A stretch of 64,000 bases of DNA, taken from positions 2,292,501 through 2,356,500 of the forward strand of contig JAJGOT010000028.1 in assembly GCA_022457155.1 (NCBI GenBank), read 5' to 3'. Both the position numbers and the translations under genes were made by a program. The stretch comes from Cladopsammia gracilis. Its lineage: Eukaryota > Cnidaria > Anthozoa > Scleractinia > Dendrophylliidae. Position 1 is the stretch's first letter. Each line of letters begins with the position of its first letter. Below the pieces are notes generated by a model. It did no database searches. It worked only from the letters and a program-made list of their open reading frames with translations, and had not been told where the DNA came from. This document shows positions 24,346 through 34,584 of the stretch, piece after piece.

Positions 24346-24922
24346 CGGGGACTGCGAGGCATAGTGATAGGACCGTTGAATGACAAAGATTTTCGAAGAT
24401 TGTACGGAATAAAAGACAAATTTATTTTGAAATCACTCCGACAGCGGTCGATGAGACTAAGCTGAGCTGAGCGCTTGGGGACGCGAAACCTGAGCTGAGC
24501 TCGGGAGACGCGAACACACAGTAACTAACCTAAATTTTCACACCTTCCTCGTGGTGCGTCCTTTACTTAACAATATTCTACAGACATTGCAGGAACTTGA
24601 TGCGTGAATTACAAAACAAAATTAGTCGTCTTATTAGCTGGAATTTTCGTCGATTCATCCCGGTTACATTTGCTTTGCTTCCCCGCAAAAAACGAAAGAG
24701 AAAATTCTGCAATACCAGCGAGACGATAAAACAGCATTGTTACAACAAATTTACCGCAGCAATTATTATCTTTTGGATAAACTAGTTTAATCGGAATTTA
24801 TGAAGTGACTTGATCCTTGCCATTTTTGTATTCAATACATTTGATTCTCGTTGTCCATGTAGAGAATAACAGTGTGTACTCAAAATCATGAAATATAGTG
24901 ATTGGTTTTCAAGACACATACG

Positions 24923-25976
24923 AGGGTGGCAAAGGGGTTTTACGTGACGCGTGATTGCCCCAAAATTAACCGCGTGATGCGTGATTGTGCCCAAATTAAC
25001 GGCGTGATGCGTGATCTGATAGCGCAGCGTGATGCGTGATTTGCTATTTTAGAAGCGCGCGACGCGTGATTTACCTTTTATTTTTCCGTGATACGTGAAT
25101 GCTTTCGACATTCTTTGAAAAACTACAAAGCTTACATTCAAAGGACTCAACGTAAATTGTCTAATTGAAAGTCTGTGCTGTCTTTTCTTGATCTTCGTGG
25201 TGGGTCCAGAGAATCCGTTTTTGGCATGGCGAGGACAGAATCAAGAAATCAGAAAACGCAATCAGAAAACTCGAAGCTCACAGGGTAGAAGAGACTTGTC
25301 GTAAGACATTACGCTGCAACGCCAAAGCGCACTTATCAGACCCGATGAAGAATTCAAGAAGGAAATCGGAACCATAAGAAAGCAGGCAACATGTCAGGCA
25401 AAACAGAAATTACTAGGAGCGCTAATCAAATTCCACTATCGTAACATTGATTCAAATCAAAGAACATGAAAGAAGAAGAGCGAGTAGGCTACTAAGCCAC
25501 GAAACTAATATGTCACTCAGCCTAAGAACAAGGCACTGAGCCACTCGTAAATGTACAAGAGAGAGTCCAGCTCATACAGAAACAATTCGCGCTCAGTGGT
25601 GAAAAACATGTCAGAACTTGAGAATGCCAATAATAATAATAATAATGCCAATCCTCGTGTGCTCCCTGAGTCTTGATAAACGGAAGGTCTCAGATACACG
25701 AAAATATCTGAATAAGAAACACATTGACCGTCAACACCATTTATTTCATTTTAAGATTCATGATATAACATGCAATCCTTCCAAAAAAATTGAATACAAT
25801 ATCAATACATTCAATAGGTAGGCCTACGCTGACTCTACGTTGTTTTGTTACCATTTTAATGCCGGATTACTCCTTATTTACGTGACGCGTGATTGCTTAA
25901 AAATTTTCTCCGTGATGCGTGATTTCACTTAAAAATTCGGCGTGATGCGTGATCGGTACCTCCCCTTTGCCACCCT
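24923..25976. mobile_element. hAT-like non-autonomous element, GTGATGCGTGATT type
   Basis: Perfect 15-bp terminal inverted repeats AGGGTGGCAAAGGGG and CCCCTTTGCCACCCT are flanked by the 8-bp duplication CACATACG (24915-24922 and 25977-25984). The empty site is preserved in copy B at 34810-34817. Six or more copies of gtgatgcgtgatt (with gacgcgtgatt variants) lie next to the left end and three next to the right end, all in the same direction. No transposase frame is seen. Insertion happened after the block duplication. Confidence 0.9.
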
Positions 25977-27390
25977 CACATACGTCTTAAATATTCTTGC
26001 GAGGACTGTCGTATAACTCTTCTTCTGAGGGAAGTGGAGGATCTCTTTGATAAATGCTGCCCCAAGGGAAATAATAGGTTAAAAAGCCGTTATGGGCTAA
26101 ACCAGCATCAAGATTTTTACCGTTTCGTTTAAAATTTTGCATGGCGCATTTTGCAGTTGCAATGGTCTGAAATAAGCGTTTTGAACTGAAAGGAGTTGTC
26201 AGCCTCATTACCAGTCGTCCTGGGCACGTAATGGAATGTGACGCTGATCGGTAATTTGAGGCCTGGGAACAAGGCTGAGGCTTGGTCTGAAATAGGGCGG
26301 AAATGTCGAGTTTTGAAGGCTTATTCTATCATTTCCTCCCCCTTCCCAGGAGGAGCAGGGGAGGAGAGGGGGTGATCAGTGGGGTGAATTGTTTCGTTAT
26401 TACTCTCGGCTGTTTGATTAGCCAAATGTGATGTTCAACAGTCTCTTTTGTGTTTGAAGAACTTTCACTTGAGAATTCACACTCCATATTAAACAAAATT
26501 GAACGAGACCGATTTAAGGGTGCGTGTGATACTTTATTGACAACGTTTTGCCAGTTTATTATATAAGCAGAGTTACGATTCAGTTTCTGGTTTGAATTTC
26601 AGAACAGTGATCCAGTTGCCATGCGTCAAAAGGTTGATATCAAAGTACAACCTCGTCTTCGTCCTAATTCTATAATGATTTAGGCTAAAATTGAAGAATT
26701 TCGTACAGTACAGTGAAGGAAAAACAATTGCAAAAAGACCTACCTAGGCTAGTTAATACGACTGACATATTGATATATATTGACAGTGAAAACTATTTTA
26801 ACTGCCGCTTTGTCTCGAAAGCCAAACAGGCATTATTGCTATGCTCAGCATACAAACGAGCGGGGAAGTGAGGTGACAAGTGCGTGTCCTGTACTATCAG
26901 TGAAACTTTCAACTGGTCCATGTAAATTCTTCTTCCAAAGATGTGACCACAATGAGTGGCTTTTTGATACTGAAAAAAAACCTGATGTTAATTAAAACAT
27001 CACAATGCCGTAGAAAACATGAAAATTAAGCAGAACTTACTCAAGTCGTTCGGGTTAAAAGTTTTAATCCTGCTTTTCGCTTGTTCAAAAAGACAAAAAG
27101 TGGATATCTTCGCGAAAAATGAATTCGCGCTCTGCTTTAACTCATGTCCCCAGATAACAAAATGGGTATTCGTAAAAAATGAATACAGTTCACCCATTGA
27201 ATAACGACTTACTTCGTGAATAAAGTGATTCTCGCTCGCTTTGAACAGGGTACTACAGAAACAGGGTTCATTGGTCGAGAGCGAGACAAGTTGCAAACAA
27301 ACACTAGTGGGATTTTTAACATACTTTATATTTTCAAACACAATTTTCAACCAGATGAACATTTTATTTAATCATGAATCCACCTGGTTA

Positions 27391-27600
27391 GAGGGGGCGT
27401 AGGGGTTTGCGGTGATGCGGTTTTGCGTTATTTTTTATGCGGTTTTGCGGTAATTTTAATTTTAACCCGCGGTATTACGGTTTTACAAAACTACGCGGTT
27501 TGCGGTTTTCATGTAGTTTGATGAATTTCGATGCGGTATTGCGGTTTTGACGTTTATTCTGCGCGGTTTTGCGGTTTTCGGACCCCCTTTACGCCCCCCT
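27391..27600. mobile_element. hAT-like non-autonomous element, GCGGTTTTGCGG type
   Basis: The ends gagggggcgtagggg and ccctttacgcccccct are inverted, and CTGGTTA flanks both sides (27384-27390 and 27601-27607; 8 bp with one mismatch). The interior is almost entirely variants of tgcggttttgcggt in one direction. The corresponding place in copy B (near 36189) lacks it together with about 100 bp of flank. Confidence 0.75.
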
Positions 27601-27654
27601 CTGGTTACAAGTCTATTTTTAAAATTATCCTAGTATTCCTTCCTTATGTGTGCA

Positions 27655-27905
27655 GCTAGCAGTAGTGGTCTAGTGGTTAGTGAGTTGGCCCTAAGATCTG
27701 AAGGTCGGTGGTCGAGGCCTAATTCTCTCCGCCCTGGTGTATAGATGGGTACCGGCGACATAATGCTGGAGGTAACCTTGCAATGGACTTGCATCCCATC
27801 CACGGGGGAGTAGTAATTCTCCTAGTTGCTTTATGCTACGGAAACCGCCGTATGGGACACCAGGGGCTCCTATGCGACTTAACCTTCTTTTTTACCTTTA
27901 GTTAC
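27655..27905 (+). mobile_element. tRNA-derived SINE, copy in block A
   Basis: tRNA-like head (agtagtggtctagtggttag, gaaggtcggtggtcgaggcc) followed by the same body as the SINE at 11398 (tgggtaccggcgacataatg, ttgcatcccatcc). Present in both duplicated blocks, so it predates the duplication. The B box has changed from the consensus. Confidence 0.75.
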
Positions 27906-27927
27906 CCTTTGGCAACTGGTCTCGCAA

Positions 27928-28089
27928 CAGGGGCGGATCTAGGGGGAGGGTGCCGGGGGTGCGCCCCCCCCCCCCCTGAGATGACCTAGTCTGCGTTGTT
28001 CGCTTTTAAAATTTGTTTACGTCACCCTTCAGTTACGTCATTCCTTAGAGGTGCATCCCCTCCTAAGAAAAATCCTAGATCCGCCCCTG
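27928..28089. mobile_element. MITE with CAGGGGCGGATCTAG ends, only in block A
   Basis: Terminal inverted repeats CAGGGGCGGATCTAG and CTAGATCCGCCCCTG are flanked by CGCAA (27923-27927 and 28090-28094). Copy B has the empty site CGCAA once at 36484-36488. The end sequence is of a hAT-like kind known to me from many animal genomes; the family is an inference. Confidence 0.85.
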
Positions 28090-28404
28090 CGCAAGGTTCA
28101 GCATAAACAGACATTGTCTAGTGTACACCGCTTTCACTGCACTATATAATTACCTGTTAAACTCCTCCTTTATCTCGTCCACCTTGGATGGATGACAGCA
28201 GACGGCAAATGAGGACTGTGCCGGGTCAAACAGCGGTGCAACGTACGTCTTCGCCACTCTAACAAGATCAGCAAGAGTAACCTGGGAGATCTTGGCCAAC
28301 AACGATCTGCAGAAACAGGGAAAAAATGAAAATAACTGTAAGTTGAACCCTATCTTTTTATTCGTGACCAAGGTTACAGTAAGGTATCAGTAAACAGAAA
28401 GAAG

Positions 28405-28465
28405 AAGGAAGAGGAGGAGGAGGAGGACGACGACGACGACGACGACGACGACGGAGGAGGAGGAG
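28405..28465. repeat. GGA/CGA microsatellite (block A)
   Basis: gaggaggaggaggacgacgacg tract in the intron between the last-but-one exons. Block B has a long pure GGA tract at the matching place. Confidence 0.85.
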
Positions 28466-28910
28466 AAATAAAAGATACTACCATATTTTGATACAAACCT
28501 GTTATAGTCGGGGGCTACATCTCTAAACTGGGACATCAAACTCTAAAAGGGAAAACAGGTTACAGATGAGTTGGCAGAGAGTTAAAACAAAGGCTACAAG
28601 TGTGATGTTCAGTACGAGTTCTGCGCGTGAGTTCGGCAAAGAAACACGTGATCGTCTTCGGAACCTTTTGTTGCAATCCAAGATTTCAATGTGAGATAAA
28701 AAATAGACCTTCTTCATAAATGGCGGCCAATTTATTATTCTTTTATATTCATGCTAATCAGCCTACCTAGCGTCATTTTAGAGCAATTACCACTGAACAG
28801 AAAGGGGTGGAAATGTGAAAATATGGAAAGCAAATTAATCAAAGTAATCCTGTTCCATTGATGAATGAAGCCGGCAGCTCGGGGACAGAGTCTAATTCAC
28901 ACAAAGCCAT

Positions 28911-29194
28911 CAGAGAGGTTTCCATTTGAGTGTCGCAAAACCAAAACCAAAGAAAGTACTCGGACCAATCACAACAAACTCAGACAATCCGATGAACCAA
29001 TCAAAACTCGAAGCAAACATGTCCCCGGCGCCAAGCGCGGGAAAATGCGTACAGGCAAACCACGATTAGTGTTGGTTTTGATTCTGATTGGTTGAGAAAG
29101 TGGCGCGAGATTTTTTAGCCAATCACAAAGCGTAGCAATGCAAAACCAAAGCAATCACGAAATTACTTTCGATACTCAACTGAAAACCGCTCTA
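28911..29194. mobile_element. MITE with inverted ends (block A copy)
   Basis: The left end gaggtttccatttgagtgtcg and right end cgatactcaactgaaaaccgctc are imperfect inverted repeats. The interior includes gcgcgggaaaatgcg and cgcgagattttttagccaatc. The same element is at 37131-37414 in block B, and relatives are near 49050-49225 and 61075-61305. Confidence 0.6.
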
Positions 29195-30007
29195 CGAAAC
29201 AAAACAATATGATGTAACCTGGGACGCTGCTGATGAAACGCTCTTTTCTCGTTCAATGATCTCAAATATCACACTGCTGATGGCGGATTCCAGTTCCCCA
29301 GCGTCAAACGCCATTGCACCCGATAGATAGCCATCCTAATAACACAAGAATAAACTTAACGGCCGAACACTTGCTGCAAACGTACATTAAACAGCGTGCT
29401 CTGAAATCTCTGCAGATCACGAAATGCGCTCTACTTCTGGAAAACTGCACGCATGCTTCCTCTCAAAAAATTGTAACAATGGAAATCAAAAAAGGATGGT
29501 CCAGTTAAGTTAAAAGTTAAAGTGTCTTTGGATACGCATGCTTCCTGTTACTTATCTCCTTCGTGCCTACAATTTCACACAAGGCCTCTTTTTTTTTTAC
29601 GCATGGCTAGCATGGAAATGGATTGCAGCTTTAAAAAGTTGGCTTAACTTATTAACGTTCTGTCGTTGATTGTCCTGGAAAAATCGCAAAGCAGTGTTCT
29701 CCCAAAAAAAGAAAACGACGGCTAAGTGACGATATAAATGACTCGGTACTATTCAATTATGAGCAGTTTCTCAATGTAACTCGCTGTGTCAGAGTGGACG
29801 CGATTAAATCTGAACAAACATTACGGTCTGCAAGCTTCTTCTGGTAAACCTGGCAACCAGCTCCGCGGCCGAACGACCGTTTTCCGCTACTCGAAGATTT
29901 AAAATCTGTCTCTGTTCTACAATGAAACAAGAGAGGTTCAGCAACCTGACCATACTTAATACTCAGAAGCAGAGAACAGGCAAACTTTGCCTTCTTGACG
30001 TAGCTAA

Positions 30008-30447
30008 CCGGGGGGAGGGGTACTCAACAAAGTTTTGCACGGGGATGCTCCGCCCCGAGGTCCAAACCCTTACTCTTTCATATACCGATTTTGACAGAAA
30101 AGGTACCCCTTTCATATATCTTTCATTGAAAATGGTACCCCTTTCATATATCTTTCAATGAAAATGGTACCCCTTTCAGAGTCTTTCTTTACGTGCGTCT
30201 GTTTGATATATTTTGAAAGGCCATTTTTATAATACTTAAATGGCAGTTTTCCCTAGCTACCTTTTTTTATGCTTCAACGGCGTGGCTTTGATTCCCTTTC
30301 CTATTCTTCGTGAAATCCCTACCCTTTCATATACTTCAACTCGTGAAATCCCGACCCTTTCATATACCTCTAGCCTCAAAAAGGTACCCCTTTCGGGCGG
30401 AGCATCCCCGTATAGCCCATTATAGGGAGTACCTCCCCCCCCCCTGG
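30008..30447 (+). mobile_element. hAT-like element, TACCCCTTTCATATA type, copy 1
   Basis: Flanked by the 8-bp duplication GTAGCTAA (30000-30007 and 30448-30455). The ends are ccggggggaggggtactc and gggagtacctcccccccccc. The interior has direct motif copies (ggtacccctttcatata) on both sides in one orientation. Two other copies lie at 53670-54075 (reversed) and 57908-58318, each with its own TSD. Confidence 0.85.
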
Positions 30448-30942
30448 GTAGCTAATGAGTTTGTTTGCCAGTAATGATAATCGAAAAAGAAATTTCGGTA
30501 GCTTTGAGGAAACTTGCTTTAATCTATACCCTTAACCAAACTTGTATGTCATGATTACTCAGTCGTTATTTTTATTGTTGTCATCAACAGCTCCTTCAGG
30601 AGAGGTTATTTTGTTCGTTGTGTTTGTTGCAATGTTTAGAAAAGGCTCAGGTCTGCAAAGCTAGTAGGTGTTGAAAAAGCTTTAATTTGTCTACAGGTGA
30701 AGCTGAGCTTACAACTGATGCACGGACCGGTTGGGTCAGATTAAGATATAAATGGCAGTGTTACGGATGAGTTACCTATTAAATACATTGTGTCATTTCT
30801 GTCATTCGCCATACGATGACCAATTTTTGATGCATTTTTTTGTCCATTTTAGCCGACTTACATTCAAAATTTTCCGGGGGGGGGGGGACGGGCACGCACC
30901 CGGACCCCTAGGTGGCTCACGCTTACGCGCCGTTCGCTTTAG

Positions 30943-31280
30943 TCTAGATTCCATAGCTCAGAAGGAGGTCGGACACCTTACTGAGACTTATATAACGGAG
31001 TAACTGGTTAGCTTTCAGTTGAGGTTAGGGGATAGCACTTTATATAGTTAAATTTAGGACTAAGCAACCCGAGAAGCTAGGTGGTACAGTGGTATGATAG
31101 GATATGTAAGTCTAAGCCTAGCTGAGGTCACAGGTTCAATCCTGAGTGGGGATTTCAGATTTTCTTTTTTACACTTAAAAATTTATTGAAAATAAAATTC
31201 TAAGTGTCGACATCACTTTATATAATTCTCAATAAGTGTCCGACCTCCTTCTGAGCTATAGAAGGTAGACTCTACCAGCC
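30943..31280 (+). mobile_element. Composite repeat: TIRs around a tRNA-like core, copy 1
   Basis: Terminal inverted repeats of about 40 bp (ccatagctcagaaggaggtc and gacctccttctgagctatag) bracket a tRNA-like core: A-box-like tggtacagtggtatgatagg and B-box-like ggttcaatcct at about 31134-31144. A second copy at 62129-62690 has the same structure. A fragment is at 18430-18640. Confidence 0.75.
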
Positions 31281-31900
31281 CCATCACTTTAAATTCTGCT
31301 CTGCGGGCCCTGATGACACGGTATTACCAAGCGAATACTAAGCAAAAACCTTTACGACTCCTTTAACGGTTGAATGCGGACAACTGTTAACAAAACAAAA
31401 TTGATTTTAAAAATGTGCAGCGAAACTTGAAAAAGCTAAACAGCAAAGCATAAACTTGCATTCTAAGTAAGGGCACCTCAAACGTCAAGTGCAAAAATGT
31501 GTAAGTTAAATACTACCGGCAAAAGTGAAAAAAATACGTTATTTTAACGTATTCAACATTTCCAAACGAACAAAACACTCAAAAATCTCGCAAGTGTTGC
31601 CAAATTCATCCTAACACCAAAATGCAAGAATCCGTTTCATCCAAAAGGTAATTATAAGCGGCCTGCTATTTTTTTCTGAAATGCAATGCTTAGGAGCAGA
31701 ACAACATAACTGCCATCAAGGCATCACTCACTACACACCTACACATTGGAATCATACAAAAATAGCAATCCTACGCATATCTAAAAGATGAGTAATGTAA
31801 TCCCATGCGGTTCTATTAAACCCAAACAATAGAATTCAGAACTTTCTAGACTTCATGCTATGAGAATAAATCAACCACACTCGAAGTGTTTTCGTGTATT
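31281..31900. other. Spacer before block B with array relative
   Basis: No gene seen. At 31620-31745 the motifs aatgcaagaatccgtttc, ggagcagaacaacataactg and ccatcaaggcatcactcac resemble the end of the degenerate array at 15075-15190. This may mean that the duplication once extended further left than the gene copies. Confidence 0.5.
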
Positions 31901-31901
31901 A

Positions 31902-32141
31902 GGCCATTCCATTTATTATCCGCACCCCCCCTATTGAAGGGTAATTATGAATTTTACCCCTTAGGAAAAAAAAGATCAAAGTGTCGACACATTTCTCCCT
32001 TCAGAAAAAGGAAGATGTTGTTGATTGATCAAAGGTTCCGACAAAGTTACCCCTTCAGAAATGACTCTTGAACCCCCTCCCCTCCCCCTAGGATTTCCCT
32101 ACCCTTCAATAGGGGGGTGCGGACAGTAAATGGAATGGCCC
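31902..32141. mobile_element. MITE with GGCCATTCC ends, only in block B
   Basis: Inverted ends ggccattccattta...ccgcaccccccctattgaag and cttcaataggggggtgcgg...taaatggaatggccc are flanked by ATTA (31898-31901 and 32142-32145). Copy A has the uninterrupted site (gtgtattatttgg near 17778). The element lies 15 bp upstream of the start codon of the copy B gene. TSD length is ambiguous by one base. Confidence 0.85.
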
Positions 32142-32156
32142 ATTATCCGGAACGAA

Positions 32157-34584
32157 ATGTCTGAAGCAAGCAGATTAAGCGTGTCTTCCATCAGACGTTT
32201 CCCTGTCGAAATTCGAAAAGAACTAAATAAGTTTCTTAAACGAGCTTCATGGCAGGCTCTGACCAGAGAGTTCAGCATTGATCTTTTTACGGGTCTCCAT
32301 GCTCAAGCGCTTGATAATATCGCAGACTTAGTGGATAGCGAATACCCTGAGTTCAAAGCCGACGTGGAGAAAAGATTGATGATCCTTAAAAATACAACGC
32401 GAGGAAAAGCCCAAAGTTTCAAAGGCAAGAGTAAAGTAGGATTTCACAGCTACTTTTACAGGTATCATTATTATAAGGTACCAAAACGAGGAACACTTTT
32501 AGTGAAGTTGCCATCCTTTTCTATCCTTACCATCCTCGCTATAAATAGTAATTAATAGTATTATGCTGTGTTCATCAGCACCGAAACATGTTTAGAGTAT
32601 TCAGGTGTGTTAAGGCTTGACTGTTTCGGGCTTGACAGCTGTTAGCACTCGGCAGTGTGCCATAACTAGAACATAATGAGAGTCGGTAACTTCACCTATC
32701 TCATATAGAGTGTTTTCACTGACGTCATATCAAAATTCAGGAGCAGTTTTCGATTCTAAAATGTATATGGAATTGTAGAGAGTTTAAAACTACACATCTG
32801 GGCCAAATTTTGAAGCGCAAGAGCATTTCATTCAAGAGTTCTAGGCGAATGAGTATAGACATTTTTAGAAAGAAATGTATGGAGCGGCCATCTTGGTGTC
32901 CCACTTAGGGGCACCAACATGGCGGCCAAAAATTTAAAGACTTTAAAGTCTTAATAACACCAAAAATCTCATCACAAAATATTGTATTCATTATAAGAGG
33001 TATGAAATCGGCTTATAAGCATCTATAAGTCATTAATAACTTTCAACTAGTTCAGTTTTGTTTATTTTCACGGCTTATCTGAAATAGCGTGACGAATTGC
33101 GTGACACATTTACAACCTTTATAAATCGAAAACGAAACATCTTTAAAACCTGAAACTTTTTGTGAAAGATTATAACACTTGTATTCACATACCATGTTAG
33201 AAACAGCTTTGTAGGATGTATACTTTAGATTTTTTAATTTTTATGACGTCATGTGAAAACACTCAATAGGTAGCTAATCATTCTAGAAAGAGCTAGACTC
33301 TCATTATGTTCTAGTTATGGCACACTGACGAGAGCTGATAAGCCCGAAACGGCTGTCCATGTCTACTTTCTAGTTCTGAGCGCTGATCATGTCAGGTTTG
33401 GCCGACCGTAGTGCCATTTCGAGAGAATGCCTTTCCACATTGTTTGATCGGTCCTTACAGTGGTCTGTTGCTTATCACTGTTTGTTTTTAATCCAATGTG
33501 ATGCAATAGATCGTTCACGGTATCTGCAGTTTAGTTGATTTATTTTTTCTTCAAAATCTCTGCAGGGGGTCCTTTAAGGATAAAAAATCCAAGCCTTATT
33601 AAAGTCACTTGAGTAAACATGTTTCAACGAAACACGTTTCCCCCAAACATGTTTTCAATTTCATTGTTCACATTAGTTGTTAATTTCAAAACATGCTTCA
33701 CGCCTGCTTCTATAATTTATGATGTTTTACGAAACAAGCATATGATAATAAAGCTCGCATCAAATCTTTATAATTACGCGTGAACCGAAAATAAAATAGT
33801 TTAAACTTGCTGTTGCATGATTTGTGGTTTTATTTCACTTGTCAAGCCCTTCGGGCCATATTTGTTGTTAGTTCTCTCCTTGCTCCGAGAGGCTTTTCTC
33901 CGGGTACTCCGGTTTTCCCTCTCCTCAAAAACCAACACTTCCAAATTCCAATTAGATCTGGAAAGTGTCCCCAATTAGTACTCGCATGCTAAATACCTTT
34001 GACACTTAAACAAAAGTGATTTATTTATTCAAATACTGACGATCAGTTGATATCAAATTTTAGTGTTTCACTTTCCCTACCAATGCAACACCACAGTTTC
34101 CTTAGAAAGTAACCCCTTTATACATTAGCTAAGTCAGAATTGCGGCTGTTACCCAGATCCTACTCCTTCCTGACCACCGTATATGTTTTGTATTTTAGGT
34201 TTTGGTTGGTAGGACAACACAATGCTGACGGTCTATACGACGTTGTGTTTTGCCACATTTGCCGAAAAGAAGAGTTTGACTTATATCTCTGTGTCAAGAA
34301 GATCATAAAGGGTGGCCTCCACACGCTTGCCTCAGCTCCACAGGTCGCCGCAGCTTTATTGGATCAGATTCCTCGGGTAGTTATGCCTTATTTGGAAACA
34401 GGCATTTTTTTGGATGAGGAAGAAAGGAGTGTAGTGCCTGCTGGCCAAGGGGGGGAGCCCTTATACAGACCTCACTCAGGACCTGGGAGACCGTCTGACT
34501 GAATACGAGCTGGTAGAAGACCTCATTGAACGAGGGACACTGGAGGAGAACGCTGATGGAACCATGTCTATCCGGCTCCAGTAA
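32157..34584 (+). pseudogene. Uncharacterised two-exon gene, copy B (frameshifted)
   Basis: Exon 1 is 32157-32461 (305 nt, as in copy A) and exon 2 is 34199-34584 (386 nt, one more than copy A). Splice sites are the same as in copy A, and the protein matches closely through LDEEERSVVPAGQGG. There copy B has seven G instead of six (about 34449-34455). The frame then shifts and ends early in a TGA at about 34500, replacing the last 40 or so residues (LTEYELVEDLIERGTLEENA in copy A). The lost tail is still readable in the other frame, so the change is recent or an assembly error in a homopolymer. The intron is about twice as long as in copy A because of a nested fold-back element. Confidence 0.75.
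32615..33355. mobile_element. Nested fold-back elements in intron of copy B gene
   Basis: The outer inverted repeat pairs tgtgccataactagaacataatgagag (about 32658) with ctctcattatgttctagttatggcaca (about 33298), extending to gtttcgggcttg and aagcccgaaac. Inside it, another element (about 32706-33270) has ends gagtgttttcactgacgtca and tgacgtcatgtgaaaacactc. A reversed relative of the inner element is at about 59880-60270. Confidence 0.75.

Larger units (their letters stand above)
19456..24785 (-). mobile_element. Helentron-like insertion in block A, carrying a LINE
   Basis: Copy B reads ctgtaa-tttaatcgg near 34675-34690, where copy A has an extra 5.3 kb between ctgtaa and tttaatcgg. After removing the LINE (19755-24345 plus one TSD) an insert of about 0.7 kb remains. 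It begins TTGCTGC and ends with GCAGCAA about 24 bp before the right edge, followed by a small hairpin (TTATC-TTTTG-GATAA) and ACTAG. It sits in a run of T. Asymmetric terminal inverted repeats, a hairpin near the 3' end and T|T insertion fit Helentron-type elements. A deletion in copy B is the alternative. It has no coding content of its own. Confidence 0.45.
26909..29335 (-). pseudogene. Duplicated last four exons of M16 peptidase (copy A)
   Basis: Exons 29335-29219, 28542-28499, 28306-28154 and 26969-26909 have exactly the same lengths (117, 44, 153, 61 nt) and phases as the last four exons of the complete gene. They encode 124 residues with only a few substitutions (for example V for I, D for E and Q for K in the third exon) and end in TGA at 26909-26911. 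Splice sites are kept. There are no upstream exons here, so alone it is a gene fragment. The intact frame leaves open that transcripts reading through from the complete gene could use these as alternative terminal exons. Confidence 0.8.

Noticed and set aside
25987..26208. Minus-strand frame ending in an EEELYDSPRKN-like tail, partly kept in block B
   Set aside because: Similarity between blocks is explained by the duplication. The frame is interrupted or shifted in copy B (34860-35120), and it lies in the 3' region of convergent genes without supporting splice sites.
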